DNA from: Blumeriella jaapii
Taxonomy: Eukaryota > Ascomycota > Leotiomycetes > Helotiales > Drepanopezizaceae
Length of the DNA: 64,000 nt
Assembly (NCBI GenBank): GCA_009599575.1
Contig: VWND01000011.1
Coordinates: forward strand, 682,001-746,000
Reading direction: 5' to 3'
Part shown: piece by piece, positions 35,121 through 47,290 of the stretch
How positions within the stretch are numbered: position 1 is the stretch's first letter
Layout of the letters: each line of letters begins with the position of its first letter
Translations under genes and position numbers: made by a program
Notes under the pieces: model-generated
Database searches by the model: none
What the model was told of the DNA's origin: nothing
The model's input: only the letters and a program-made list of their open reading frames with translations

Positions 35121-36215
35121 AGCCGATAAATTTTAAATTATAAAAAAAACCTACGAAAAAATGTTTTATAAAAAAGCTAAAGCTATTTATCACCGAATTA
35201 AAAACGATTTTTAATAAAAAAAATGCTTCGAAAATTGCAAAACCTTCGTTAAAAGTTGCATTTTTTATTAAAAACGAAAGCTTAACCGAAAAAAAAACTT
35301 ATTATATCCGACGTAGTTTTTTGGAATTTAAAAAAAAGTTAATTTCGACGTTATACGCGTATTAACCACCGATCGCGGTTATATATGCTTTGTATTCGCT
35401 ATTAACGACTTATTTGAATAATTTAAAAAGCGATTTTTCCGGAACGCTATTTTCGAAGCTATAGCGACCTTTTTTTAAAAAAACGTTGTATATCGATACG
35501 GTTTGTTTAGCAAATTAAATATCGATAATAAATTCGAAAACAAAAGCGTTGTTAAAATTTTTACAAAAAAATATAATATCCAACGCATTTAAATTTTAAT
35601 TTACAATTTAAAAAGCAACGAATCCGTTAAACGAAGCCATAAAAATATTTTCGACGGCTTTTCAAAAGCCATTCGAAAAAGTTATAAACGTTGGTCGCGG
35701 AAATTCTCGGAAATGCTTTTTGCTATACGTATATGCATATACGTTTTTACTAAAATAATCTTATTTTTTATTTAATATAATAAAAACGCTCGACTGTTTT
35801 TAAAAATAAAATGGCTTGTATAAAAGCTTTATAACGTAGTCAAAATGAAAACGAAAGCTGATTTATTAATAATAAAATTTAAGCAATTCGATTACCGCGA
35901 TATAAATATAAAAAAAATAATTTTAAAAAAAAAAAAGTATAAAAAAGCAGTTAAAAAAGTCTGAAATAAAACTAAGATTTTAAAAAAAACGTTAATTAAA
36001 AAAAAAAATCTGGTTTTAATTTACAACGTCTAGCGCGCTATCGACAAATCGGCCGATATTAAGCTTAATTATAAATGGCTCGGACCCTACGAAATATGCG
36101 AAGCCGAATTAAATAAAAGCTACTACAAGCTTACGGAACTCGATAAAATAAAACTGAAACGTTCGCCGCCAACCGGCTAAAGCGATTTTACAAAAAAAAC
36201 CAGCAAATTTATCTC
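35121..36215 (+). pseudogene. pol: I-3 integrase
   Basis: Zinc-binding N-terminus near 35225-35260. The core shows VFAINDLF (first Asp region; the codon reads AAC, so Asn), NVDNKFENKS (about 35520) and ESVKRSHK, where Glu is changed to Lys. C-terminus KWLGPYEICEAELN at about 36075-36120. The catalytic triad is destroyed at two of three positions. Confidence 0.85.
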
Positions 36216-36870
36216 TTGAATTCTAAATCAAACAGCGACTCCGATTCCAGCGATTTCGACGACGATTCCGACCAGAGCGACTATACTTCTAAAAAAAAAA
36301 AAAAACCTTCTGGAAAAGTCTAAAAACAACCGAACGATAATTCCGCTGAAAGTACAATTCAAATCGTGATTCCACTTATAACCGAAAAAAAGAAAAATGC
36401 TTATAAAATTGTTTATTAACTATTCTACTGTTTTTATTATTTATTATTTTCTTTTTTATTATATACTATTCTACTGTTTTTGTTTTACTTGCTTGTATAT
36501 AAGCTAGTTATTCTGTTTTATATACACTGTTTATTTTTAAAACTTTTTTTTATATTATTTAAAACACCTATTATATTTTTCTTTGTTTAACTGTACTTTT
36601 TGTTTATCAGAATAAAGATTTTATATATATTTAAGCCGCATATCTGATATATTTATATTACTCGCTTATTTTACGAAAACTATTTTTTATGCATTTTATT
36701 ATTTATTATTTTCTGCATTATTTATTTTTTTCGTTGTTTTGAACGAATGCCTGCCTGAATAGCTATAATTTATTAAAAAAACAGTATGCGGATTTCCGTA
36801 ATTTTTAAATACAAATACTTTATAATCCCCGTATTTTTTTCCAATTACTTTTTAACAAACACAATACACT
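36216..36870 (+). other. I-3 spacer between pol and the second frame
   Basis: An acidic Ser/Asp tail is followed by T-rich sequence, as in I-1. No gene is seen. Confidence 0.5.
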
Positions 36871-39800
36871 TTTTCTAATTAACAAATCCATCGATATTAT
36901 ATCGTTTTTTTAAGCAAAGCGTTGTTAAATCTAGCAAGCTTATTTTCAACCTATTTTAAAACGGAACTATTATACGCAATTTTTCCGAATTTAAGCAAGC
37001 ATATAATACCGCTATTTTAAATTAATAAACAGCTTTCGTAAAAACATTTATAAAGCAATTCGATATAATAACTGAAAACGTCAACGAATTTTTATTCGAT
37101 TACGAAAGCTTCGTTAAAACTGAATTCGTTCGCAAAAGCTTTAACTACGACAAATTCCTGCTAAATTACAATAACGCTTTAAAAACCTTCGCCGAAGTAA
37201 AAAAAGCTCGAAATAATAAAAAAAAGATAACGGACCGGATTTTGCGTTTTTTGCTAAATCAACGAAAAAAAAATATTTAAAAATACGTTTTTAGCAAAAT
37301 CACCGGTATTATTCCATTTCGGCATTTCGCTCGCTTTTTCGAAGCTATTATTTTTACGAAAAAAAAAGTTTAAATATTAAACGCCTATATTTTTAAAACG
37401 CAAGCTTTAAAAGCTAACAATTTAAAAGCCCGCAAATTTACAAATCTTTTTACAGCTGTTTGCAAACTAATCGACGACGTTATGCAATCGCTAAAAAAAG
37501 TTTTAATCGGCTGCGAAATTTTAAATCTAACCCTTTTCCAAAGTAAAAAACTAAGCGTCGCTAAATACGGCATTTTTATACCGAAAAAAAAAAACGACGC
37601 CATTTCGACATTTCAAACTTATAACGACGAAAAAAACGAAAAAGCTAATATTATCCTCGTTTAATTCGAAAAAATACACGCTATAACAATTAATATTCCT
37701 AAGGCGGCTAAAACAGCTCGGCGATTTTTATTTTTAATTATCGAAAACGAATTTAAAAACGAAACCAAAAGCGTAACGGCAAATAATCGTTTATTCGAAT
37801 ATAAAAAACTTATTATATTTATAAAAACAATTCCGAAAAAAGTAAAAACAAAAAACGTAAAAAAGCGCGCCGACATTTTCGAAACTTTTTTTATTCGAAA
37901 AAGAAAATTATTTACGTCGCTAGCAAAAAAAACACCGCGAATAAAAACAACCGGAAATCAACGCCGAATTATAAGCTTTAAGCCAATTAATAAAAAACGC
38001 GACGATTTTACAAAATCGAATTTAAAAAACGCCGGCACTTCGAAAAAAAAAAATCCAAACGATTTTAAATTTAATTTTTCGAAACTAAATACGCAAATAT
38101 TAAAAATTTTTGCTACGTTTAAAAACGTCGTATCGCTAATATTTCAAATTTTAATAAAAGTATTTAAAATCTCGACTATTATACGACTCGATCGAAAAAG
38201 CTTTAAAAAAAATATCGAAATTATCGCGGAAAAAATTATATAAAAAGCATAAAATTAAATTAACTTGCTTAAAACTTTCGCTTTCGACGACGAAACGATT
38301 TAAAAGTTTTACTTCGATATTTTTATATAAAAACCAAATAAATCCGTCAGCTTTTTTTTTTTTGCTTCGAACGAAAACTAAACCAAGCTTTTTTCGGAAA
38401 ATTGCAAGTATAATACGCCGGAACAAATAAAAAAAACTTTTGAAAACGGTGATCCGTTTTTACTCGAATTTTTTTTCGCTAAGAAATTCCGATTTTTTAA
38501 TTTCGTTTTTACGAATAACGTCAACGCCAAAAAAAACGGCAAGTTCTGCTATTTCCACGTATATTATTACGCGGCGTATTGCGATTTAATTATAAAAAAA
38601 ATCGACGTTATCGGCTTCGCTAATCGATTCGCTATTATTAAAAATTCGAATTACGACGTATTCGAAATTAATTTTAATAATCAATTTATATTCCGACGAA
38701 AAACTGCGAAAACTATTTAAGCGTATGCTAAAGCTTACTTGGGCTACGCAAATTTCAAAGCAAACCTTAAAACTTTTAGCGCGATTATAAAGTTCGACTA
38801 AAATATAAAAAAATAAAAGCAACGAATATTTTCAAAAGCCGACTTTTTTGGCTTTTCGACCGAAAATGTTTTTCAAAATCTATTCGAATTAAGCTGCGAA
38901 TTCGTTAATTACGTAAAGTTTCACAACGGAAAAAACAAGCCACTATTGCATTTTTAAAAAAAAAAAAAATTATATATAAGTATTATTTCCGATTAATTAA
39001 AACTCAAAAAGCGCTTATAACTTTCTTCGCTAATATGCTTTACAATTTTATTTAACAAACTTTTAAAATGCATTCCGGCTTTTACCTCGCTGCTTTAATT
39101 ACTCGAAACTTTGGAAATTGCCGCCTCGTAGTATATTTTAACGTTCCGATCGCTTTAGATTTCGCTAATTCCGACCGTATTACGGTTACAAAATTCGATA
39201 TCGCCGATTTTTAAAAAAAAAAAAAAATCGAAAATCTTACCGACGCTACTTTCGACTATTACGTTCTGCTTGCATTCGCATATAACTCGGAAATAATCGA
39301 AGCTTATTTACAATTACACCACGACGCCAAATTAATTAAAATCATTTAAAAAAGCCCAGCTTTTTTATATTTTAGCGCGTTTAAAACAATAGCCTCGGCT
39401 ATTTTATTAAACTACGAAACCGAAAGCTATAAAATAAAAAATAAAATAACTTTTATTAGCTTTTCGATTAAGCAAAAGATTTTCGTTAAATTCAGGACCC
39501 AAAAAACCGACGGCGTAATACTAATCTATTCGAATAATTACATAGTATAAAAATACAAAAACTATTTCGAAAACGACAATTCGATAAGCAATCTGATATT
39601 ATTTATATTACGGCGAAAACAATTATAGCATTTTCGGTAATCTCGATTGCAAACGACTACCTCCGAACTATTCCGTAAAATAATCTTTTTTATAAGCCTC
39701 GGAACTTTTTTAAAAGCATTCGTCGGCAAACAGCCGTAATCCGACCTATTAGTCTTACGCGAAGCAAAAGCGTTAATCGGTTTTAATCACGACGAACTAA

Positions 39801-40105
39801 TCGATTACTTTTACGATTTTAATACAAAACTTTTTAACGCTTTTTGCAAAATATAAAACCACGTTTAAAAGCTGAAATTTATTATTTACGAAAAAAAATC
39901 GTAAAAAGCATTCGTCGCGGCGACGCTTAATAATATTATCGACGAAAAAACTATTAAAACGTTCGTAAGTTTAAACGATACCTCGATTAACATTTTATCG
40001 AGCTATTTTTTAAAAAAGCAAAATAAACAAAATAACTTAAACGATAAGCGAAACGCTATTTCTTCGCAGAAGCCAATAGCAAAAAGGCCAAAAACGGGTT
40101 AAAAA
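36871..40105 (+). pseudogene. I-3 second frame (ORF2), function unknown
   Basis: This is the better copy of the family I extra frame: one frame holds from at least 37480 to beyond 38700 (open at 37482-37664, IGCEILNLTLF). It includes NGDPFLLEFFFAKKFRFF, FCYFHVYYYAAYCDL and FANRFAIIKNSNYDVFEI. Small indels shift it before 39240; it goes on through NLTDATFDYYVLLAFAYN and ends KRPKTG at about 40100. Length would be near 1,050-1,100 residues. No domain is recognised. It is too long, and lacks the signal and anchor, for a typical env. Confidence 0.68.
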
Positions 40106-40246
40106 ACCGAAAAAGTATAAAATTAAAAAGTTCGGTTTTTAATTAATTAATTTTTAAACTATAAAATAGACTAAATTACACTTATTAAAATTATGTTTTT
40201 CTTTGGTCGTAGTTAAAAACGATTACATATATTATTTGGGACAGAA

Positions 40247-40513
40247 TATAAAACGGTAATACTTTGTATTAATAAAAGTTAATAATTTTAGCTATGATCG
40301 AAGCATAGACCCCTTCGAAACCCCTTGCCATTAACTATCTTCAACAAATATAAAAGCAAAGCACCCTTTTAAATAGTACCATAAGCACGCAGTCCGATTC
40401 ATACCTTTATTCATTCTTCTTTTCCTTTCTTCAGTCTCTTCTAGAGATTCCCTAGACTATCTTACCCACCGATATATGGCCGTATCAGTCTGGTTTTCCT
40501 ACCTACTTTTACA
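40247..40513 (+). repeat. I-3 3' LTR
   Basis: It starts TATAAAACGG, from TGTAAAACGG, and ends TTTTACA. A purine-rich GGGACAGAA just upstream (40238-40246) is a candidate polypurine tract. The LTR end is less mutated than the 5' one (GTATCAGTCTGG kept). Confidence 0.93.
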
Positions 40514-41131
40514 TTATTACGTACAATTTTAATATCGATAGGCAGACCGAAATAATAAACTAATATATTAAGCAACGCTTCCGCCCTTTTTGCTTTTATT
40601 ACCAAAACAATTAAAAACGCTTTTTATTTTTAATAAATATTGCATAATTAATTTTATCGTACGAATCTTTCGGCAACGTTTTTTTTTTTTCAAATTTTAA
40701 ATAAATACGAAGCTCGTATATTTTGAAATATAGATAATTTCCGTTTCTTTCGCTCGGCCATCGAAAAGCTTAACCGCGACGAAGCTTTGCATTTGGCTTT
40801 TCGAATTAAAAAAATTATAAAATACGCATAATCGTTTATTGCGTAATAACAAGCCAAAATAAAACGTTTTATTAACTTATATAAACGACCGGTAAATTAA
40901 AATATAGGCGACGAAATATTAATAAATATCAAAAATTAAAAGCTCGACCGATTTTCCCGAAAACTTTCGAACAAATAATACGGCCTAATTAAAATCGTCG
41001 ATAAAATAAAAAAGAATTGAAAATTTGATTTTTTCGCAAATTAATTAATCCATTTAATTTTTTATTTATATTCGCTTCGAAAGCATATTAGCAATTTTTT
41101 ATCTGGCCAACGCCGCTCCGAACCAGCTTTT
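40514..41131 (+). pseudogene. pol: III-a integrase, 3' part
   Basis: It resumes with DRQTEIINQYIKQ; the catalytic Glu is at 40549-40551 in the D-G-Q-T-E motif. It continues through the integrase C-terminal domain (LTYINDRQIKIQATK near 40870-40920) to the chromodomain. It aligns with III-b 17767-18235 and 6349-6497. Confidence 0.85.
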
Positions 41132-41440
41132 ATTTAATTATTTCCCGAATAAACGGAATAAAAAATCGAAAAAATAATAGATTCGAAATTATATAAAAAA
41201 GTATTACAATATCAAATCAATTAAAAAAACGCTAATAAAAATCTCGAATAATATTTTTGTTTTGACGCTATAACTGCCTTTTATATCTTTTAAGTATTCC
41301 ACCGATTATATCCTACCGCCAAAAGCCTTTTACGAACGCTTTTCGTATAATTGCAAATTTACAACGAAGACAGGAAAGATTACACTGAATTGAAAAACGA
41401 TAGACTTATAATTGCAACTGCGAGAACGCAGTTTTTCGGA
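41132..41440 (+). pseudogene. pol: III-a chromodomain and C-terminus of Pol
   Basis: It reads KIEKIIDSKLYKKVLQYQI, then YFCFDAITAFYIFQVFHRLYP. Compared with the family pattern E-K-I-L-D-S...Y.V.W...W.P..., this is a chromodomain with its aromatic positions partly lost. It ends TARTQFFGRGG, the Gly-rich end common in fungal chromoviruses. Chromodomains bind histone H3 lysine-9 methyl marks and steer integration to heterochromatin; that role here is inferred. Confidence 0.75.
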
Positions 41441-41451
41441 AGGGGGGGTAG
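41438..41451 (+). promoter_or_regulatory. III-a polypurine tract
   Basis: GGAAGGGGGGGTAG lies directly before the 3' LTR (41452), the position where plus-strand DNA synthesis is primed. It is the clearest such tract in the window. Confidence 0.8.
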
Positions 41452-41718
41452 TGTTACGATCCTGGCTAGTAGTAGTTGCCAATGGTGGCTGCCAATGGTA
41501 TGGTTGCCAATGGTATAAATGCTGGTGGTGTTGGATTAAGGTTTGGGCACGGACCATCTCGGCCATTAGGCCTCGCGCTAAGTCACGTGACATATAAGCG
41601 CAACCCATTATACATAAAGTTCGCGACCCCGAGCATTCTAGCTCGGTGTCTTTCTTTCAATTTACATGCGTACCTTTTGGTCCATATTATTCCGATCACC
41701 CTTAAGCTAGCTGTGACA
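41452..41718 (+). repeat. III-a 3' LTR
   Basis: It starts TGTTACGATCC and ends AGCTGTGACA, with intact TG...CA ends. It carries the same three short repeats and GTCACGTGAC palindrome (41582-41591) as the 5' LTR. It is followed by ATATT, the target duplication. Confidence 0.95.
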
Positions 41719-41723
41719 ATATT

Positions 41724-42510
41724 CGGAAGTCTAAATTCAACGTTATTCGGACCCGTTATTTAAGTTTTATTATTTTTATTAAAAGCCTAAAAGTAGACCC
41801 AGAGAAAGTCTTCGTAATCGCCTATTAAAAGCTTTTTATTATTATAAAAAATGTACAAAGCTTTTTTGGTTTTTATAACTTTTACCAACGTTTTATTCGA
41901 AATTACGGTATAATTGCAAAGCTTTTGATTTATTTAATTAAAGCTAACGTTTTTTATAATTTTATTTCTGAATATCAGAAAAGTTTCGACCTTTTTATAC
42001 TAGCCTTTATTATTGCATCAGTTTTATAATATTATAAGCAAAACCTTCTCTGCATATTAAAAACTGACGCTTCCGACGGCGTAATAGCTTTTGTGCTTTC
42101 GCAATTTTATAATAACGACTGGCTTTTAATCGTTTATTTTAGCAAAACTATAATTTTCGCAAAGCTAAACTACGTCGTATATAACAAAAAAATATTCGCA
42201 ATCGTAAAATTTTTAAGTAATTTTCGTGCTAAATTAACTAATTTAATTTATCAAATTAAAATAATTATTAATTATAAAGCTTTGAAATATTTTATAACTT
42301 TCAAACTTTTAAACGCTCGACAAGCTCGCTGGGCCGAGCTTTTCGCAGATTACAACTTTTTTATTACGTACAAACCAAATAAACACAATTTTTTAATTAA
42401 CGTATTAATACGTCGTACGAGCGAATTCGACCGTAAAACTTTTTTAAACGCATTCAGCGCCTGCAAACTTTTTTTCGAATCGATCAGATCGATTGCCGCC
42501 TTTTAATTAA
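41724..42510 (+). pseudogene. pol: II-a RT end and RNase H
   Basis: It resumes the II-a frame after III-a. RNase H is well kept: LCILKTDASDGVIAFVLSQF, VYFSKTIIFAKLNYVVYNKK and NARQARWAELFADYNFFI (open at 42093-42506). The catalytic Asp of KTDASDG is present. The tail has a TSEFDRK spacer. Confidence 0.9.
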
Positions 42511-43860
42511 AAAACTTCGACTTTCCACGGCTTTCGAAACAGCTGTTTTTATCGTTAAAATAGCTGATTTTTTTTTCGCATTTCGTATCGTTAATTAAAT
42601 TTTTTACGTTAATCGCATAATTAGCAACTTGATAGCTTTTCGAAAAAAAGCTATACGAAACGCTACGAAAAAAAACGACGATAATAATATTTCGTATATA
42701 TTTGAACGCGATCTGCTGCTATATTACGATCGCTTAATAATATCAAACGTCGATTATTTTCGTTTGGCTTTTGTACGAAAAATACACGATCAGATTTTTA
42801 TCGTTTATTTTAGCGCTCGCAAAATTACGCAATTGCTTTCGGACTAATATTATTAGCGAAATATAATAATTTTCGTAAAATAATATTATCGCAATTGCTA
42901 CGCTTATCGAAAAAATTTTGTTTTAAAAAATAAGCGCTCCGGCTTTTTTCAGCCTTTTTTTATTTTTAATTATTTTTGGAAATACGTTATAATAGACTTT
43001 TGCAATTTTAACAAAAACAAATACGGTTATAATAACGTATTCGTAATAATAAATCGTTTTTTCAAGCAAGCTATTTCGATTTTTTATTATAAAAATATTA
43101 ACGCTCGAAGCTTCACCAAATTGTATATATTCCACGTATATAAGTATTTTGGCTTTTCAAAAAGTATTATTAGCGATCGTAGCTTTTAATATTAGTTTAT
43201 TTTCTGGTTTAAATTAAACAAAATACTCGGTACGCAATTAAAGCTTTCGACAGCCGCTTATTTTGAAACCGACGGTCAAACCGAAATTTATAATTAATAT
43301 CTGCAAAAACGCTTTCGATTTTTCGTAAATTTTTATTAAAACGATTAAAACGAATTTTTTTTAATAATAAATTTCGCTTAAATAATCTTTTTTTACAAAA
43401 GTCTAGATAGCTTTTTATTTTTTAAAATTGTATACGATTATATTTCCTATACTAATTAAAACTGGAAATTCGATATTTTTTCTTTTTTTAATCTTTTATA
43501 TAAGCTAAACGCAAACGAAGCTCGTGCGTACGCTCGCCGTTATTACGACGCTTAAAATCTCGCCAAATCGCATTTTTAATAAACCTACGATAAAATAAAA
43601 AAAAATACGAATAAGTTTCGCCGCGCGATCGATTTAACGTTAGCGATTACGTATAGCTCGATATGCGTTTATTTCCGATCTTCCGGCTCTTTCGCAAACT
43701 CGACAATTTTACAAACGGCTTTTTTAAAATTATAGCCAAAATTTTCGATAACGCTTTTAAACTAAATCTTTTTAATATTATAAACGTATATCCAGTTTTT
43801 TACGCTAATCGATTGCGTAAAACAGCTAACGACGCGCTTTTAAATCAGGTTAATCCAGCT
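42511..43860 (+). pseudogene. pol: II-a integrase
   Basis: Core residues: Asp in VIIDFCNFNK (42995-42997), Asp in KSIISDRSF (43175-43177) and Glu in ETDGQTEIYN (43283-43285). The D-D-E triad is therefore still coded, although stops interrupt the frame. Open pieces: 42629-42847 and 43663-43944, the latter with RLFRKLDNF and FYANRLRKT of the C-terminal domain. Confidence 0.9.
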
Positions 43861-44187
43861 TTTAAATTTATTAATATAATTAATAAGCTTAAATACGAAA
43901 TCGAAAAATTAATCGCTTATCGAATGCAGCAGAAAACCTTTTAATACAAAGCTTTTTAAATAAGCTTAAATAAAAATTTTACGTAGTACTTCGCGTTTGA
44001 TTTTATATATGCTTTCCTGAAAATGCGCGACTTTTATTTAACGCATAAAAAGCTTTCCGGTCTTTTTGCAAAATTTATAAATTGGCTAAAAGCGTATTCC
44101 GAAGGTTTGGATTCGTACGATTATTTAAATAGCGACGTATTAATAAATAAAAGCTCGAAAGCGCGCTTTTTTCGGACGGAAAAATAA
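43861..44187 (+). pseudogene. pol: II-a chromodomain
   Basis: It reads YEIEKLIAYRMQQKTFQYKAF, then YFAFDFIYAFLKMRDFYLTH, SGLFAKFINQLKAY and ARFFRTEK before the LTR. In II-b the same place keeps WYPASDF, the aromatic-rich end typical of fungal chromovirus chromodomains. This places family II among chromoviruses. Confidence 0.82.
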
Positions 44188-44451
44188 TATAACGATTTAT
44201 TTTTTTGCCTCTCGTTTTATTCCAGCAATTACGTATAGCTGCAAGCTTCCTGGTCTTCTGGTGGGTTTTCCATTAATTATAAAAACTATTTATATATATA
44301 AGGCTTTTTCCTTTTAGCAACCTTTGCCTTTTGCAGTTATTGATTCTAAATGAATATCTTGTTACAGAACCAAAGGCTCGTTTCTTATACTATATGAACA
44401 CGGCGACCAGTTGACTGATTTCCCAGCCCTCCGACTGATTAAATCGTTATA
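44188..44451 (+). repeat. II-a 3' LTR
   Basis: It begins TATAACGA (from TGTAACGA) and ends TCGTTATA at 44451, followed by ATAGC. It is 264 bp. A purine-rich GGACGGAAAAATAA just before it is a candidate polypurine tract. Confidence 0.93.
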
Positions 44452-44456
44452 ATAGC

Positions 44457-45205
44457 GCTAACGTTATCGATTTTATCAAGAAATATAAAAAAACTTATAA
44501 GGATTTCGGAGTTTTTAAAACTGAAATATTCGATAAATTTTTTCGCTATTATAACCTAATTATTAAAAATATTATTAAATCGATAAATAAATAAAAGGCT
44601 ATTAAGGCTCGAAACTGGCGCAAGCTAGTTAAAGCTTTAAAATCGGAGTTTCGAAACTACGATCGCTAGCAAATTCGCGATATTATCGTTTTTTTTAAAC
44701 AATTTATTATAACAATTCGCTAAGCTAAAAAACTCAAAGCCTGTTATCGTATTTATACGAAAGTTTTTAACGTTTTCGTTAATAAAAAGTTTTAAGCGAA
44801 ATTAAGCAAAAAAAATTGTTTTTACTTAATTTTTCAATCAGCATTCGCAACAAAACTATTAAGTATTTTAAAATTAATAAATAAAACTCTGAAATTTTCG
44901 ATTAGTATTTTAAATTTATAAAATTCGTTTTTAAATAAAACTAAAGCGAACGTATTATTAAAGCTATAAATCAAGAAAAATCTCCTTTTCTTATTTATAA
45001 AAAAAACGTGAAAGCTCTAGTGCAAAAACATGCCCAGCTATTAAAAATTACCGAAATCGCTAAAAAACAATTTGTTATTATATTATTTAATCGTTTTGCA
45101 AAGCTTACTGGCTTGGAAAAGCTTAATAAAAATATCAAAACTTTCGTATTAAAATTTACCGATATTAAAATTTAAAGATTGCAAAGCAAAATCGAAGGTT
45201 TTATG
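44457..45205 (+). pseudogene. gag: I-2 gag, middle part
   Basis: It resumes gag after II-a (ANVIDFIKKYKKTYKDF) and runs to TTATG (45201-45205), where II-b enters. It aligns with I-1 7585-8335 and I-3 30310-31060. Stops are RIP-type. Confidence 0.85.
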
Positions 45206-45477
45206 TGTGACGATCTAATCAGTCGGAGGGCTGGGAGATCAGTCAACTGGTCGCCGTGTTTATATGGTATAAAAAACGAGCCTTTGGTTTTGTAATAAAA
45301 ATATTTATTTAGAATTAACAATTGCAAAAGGCAGAAGTTGCTAAAAAAAAGAAAGCCTTATATATATAAATAGTTTTTACAATTAATAGAAAGACTTATC
45401 AGAAGACCAGGAAGCTTGCAGCTATACGTAATTGCTGGGGTGATATACGAAAAATGGCAAAAAAGTAAATCGTTATA
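45206..45477 (-). repeat. II-b 3' LTR
   Basis: This 272 bp LTR has plus-strand ends TGTGACGA and TCGTTATA. Compared with the LTRs of II-a it carries GTCGGAGGGCTGGGAGATC with few transitions. Confidence 0.92.
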
Positions 45478-47290
45478 TTATTTTTCCGTCCGAAAAAAGC
45501 GCGCCCTCGAGCTTTTATCCATTGGTACGTCGCTATTCAAATAATCGTACGAATTTAAACCTTCGGAATACGCTTTTAGCCAGTTTACAAGTTTTGCAGA
45601 AAGACCGGAAAGCTTTTTATACGCCAAATAAAAGTCGCGCATTTTCAAAAAAACGTATATAAAATCAGACGCGGGGTACCACGTAAAATCTTTATTTAAA
45701 TCTATTTAAAAAGCTTTGTATTAAAAGGTTTTCCGCTGCATTCGATAAGCGATTAATTTTTCGATTTCGTATTTAAATTTATTAATTATATTAATAAATT
45801 TAAAAGCTAAATTAATTTGATTTAAAAGCGCGTCGTCAGCTGCTTTACGCAGTCGATTAGCGTGAAAAACTGAATATACGTTTATAATATTAAAAAGCTC
45901 TAGCTTAAAAGCGTTATCGAAAATTTTGGCTATAATTTTAAAAAGGCCGTTTGTAGAATTGTCGAGCTTGCGAAAAGGCCGAAAAATCGGAAATAGACGT
46001 ATATCGAGCTATACGTAATCGCTAACGTTAAAATCGATCGCGCGGCGAAACTTATTCGCACTTTTTTTTATTTTGTCGTAAGTTTATTAAAAGTGCGATT
46101 TAATAAAATTTTAAACGTCGTAATAGCGGCGAGCGTACGCACGAGCTTCGTTTGCGTTTAATTTATATAAAAAATTGAAAAAAAAAGAAATATCGAGCTT
46201 TTAATTTCAATTAGTATAAAAAGTATAACCGTATACAATTTCAAAAAGTGAAAAGCTATTTAAACTTTCGTAAAAAAAAATTATTTAAACGAAATTTATT
46301 ATTAAAAGAAATTCGTTTTAATCGTTTTAATAAAAATTTACGAAAAGTCGAAAGCGTTTTTACAAATATTAATTATAAATTTCGGTTTGACCGTCGGTTT
46401 CAAAATAAGCGGCTATCGAAAGCTTTAATTGCGTATCGAGTATTTTGTTTAATTCAGACCAGAAAATAAATTAATACTAAAGGCTACGATCGCTAATAAT
46501 ACTTTTTAAAAAGCCAAAATACTTATATACGTGGAATATATATAATTTGGCGAAGCTTCGAGCGTCGATATTTTTATAATAAAAAATCGAAATAGCTTAT
46601 TTAAAAAAGCGATTTATTATTACGAATACGTTATCGTAATCGTGTTTGTTTTTATTAAAATTATAAAAATCTATTATAACGTGTTTTTAAAAATGGTCAG
46701 AAACAAAAAAAAGCTGAAAAAAGCCGGGGCGCTTATTTTTTAAAATAAAACTTTTTCGATAAGCGTAATAATTACGATAATATTATTTTACGAAAGCTGT
46801 TATATTTCGCTAATAATATTAATTCGAAAGCAATTGCGTAGTTTTGCGAGCGCTGAAATAAACGGTAAAAATCTGGTCGTATATTTTTCGTACGAAAACT
46901 AAACAAAAATAATCGATATTTAATATTATTAAGCGATCGTAATATAACAGCAGATCGCGTTTAAATATATACGAAGTATTATTATCGTCGTTTTTTTTCG
47001 TAGCGTTTCGTATAATTTCGTTTCGAAAGGCTATCAGGCTGCTAATTATACGATTAGCGTAGAAAAGCTAATCAACGATACGAAAAGCGAATAAAAAATC
47101 AGCTATTTCAACGATAAAAACAGCTGTTTCGAAGGCCGTGGAAAATCGAAGTTTTTTAATTAAAAAGCGGTAATTAATTTAATCGGCTCGAAAAAGAGTT
47201 TGCAGGCGCTAAATGCGTTTAAAAAAGTTTTAACGATCGAATTCGTTCGTACGACGTATTAATACGTCAGCTAAAAAGTTGTGTTTATTT
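45478..47290 (-). pseudogene. pol: II-b integrase and chromodomain
   Basis: Read leftwards: integrase core (complement of about 46380-46800) with strong homology to II-a, then the C-terminal domain, then a chromodomain in which WYPASDF is intact (complement of 45660-45690). The element end reads ARFFRTEK. An open plus-strand stretch at 46248-46469 is a shadow. Confidence 0.82.

Larger units (their letters stand above)
29224..40513 (+). mobile_element. Family I Ty3/gypsy element I-3, full length, innermost of the nest
   Basis: This 11,290 bp element has LTRs 29224-29490 and 40247-40513, each 267 bp, and a perfect 4 bp duplication. Gene order is as in I-1. Over much of its left half it keeps C on the plus strand where I-1 and I-2 have T, but has A where they have G, so its mutations are strand-biased. 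Confidence 0.95.
24016..41718 (+). mobile_element. Family III chromovirus III-a, split by I-3
   Basis: The element is 6,409 bp once I-3 (29224-40513) and its 4 bp duplication are removed. LTRs 24016-24282 and 41452-41718 are each 267 bp, with a perfect 5 bp duplication ATATT. Order: gag with zinc knuckle, protease, RT, RNase H, integrase, chromodomain. It was inserted in the RT of II-a. Confidence 0.95.
20327..44451 (+). mobile_element. Family II chromovirus II-a, split by III-a
   Basis: The element is about 6.4 kb once III-a (24016-41718 plus one 5 bp duplication) is removed. LTRs are at 20327-20589 and 44188-44451 with a perfect 5 bp duplication ATAGC. Order: gag, protease, RT, (III-a), RT end, RNase H, integrase, chromodomain. 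It is the only copy here with both LTRs and no large internal deletion, so it serves as the reference for family II. Confidence 0.95.
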
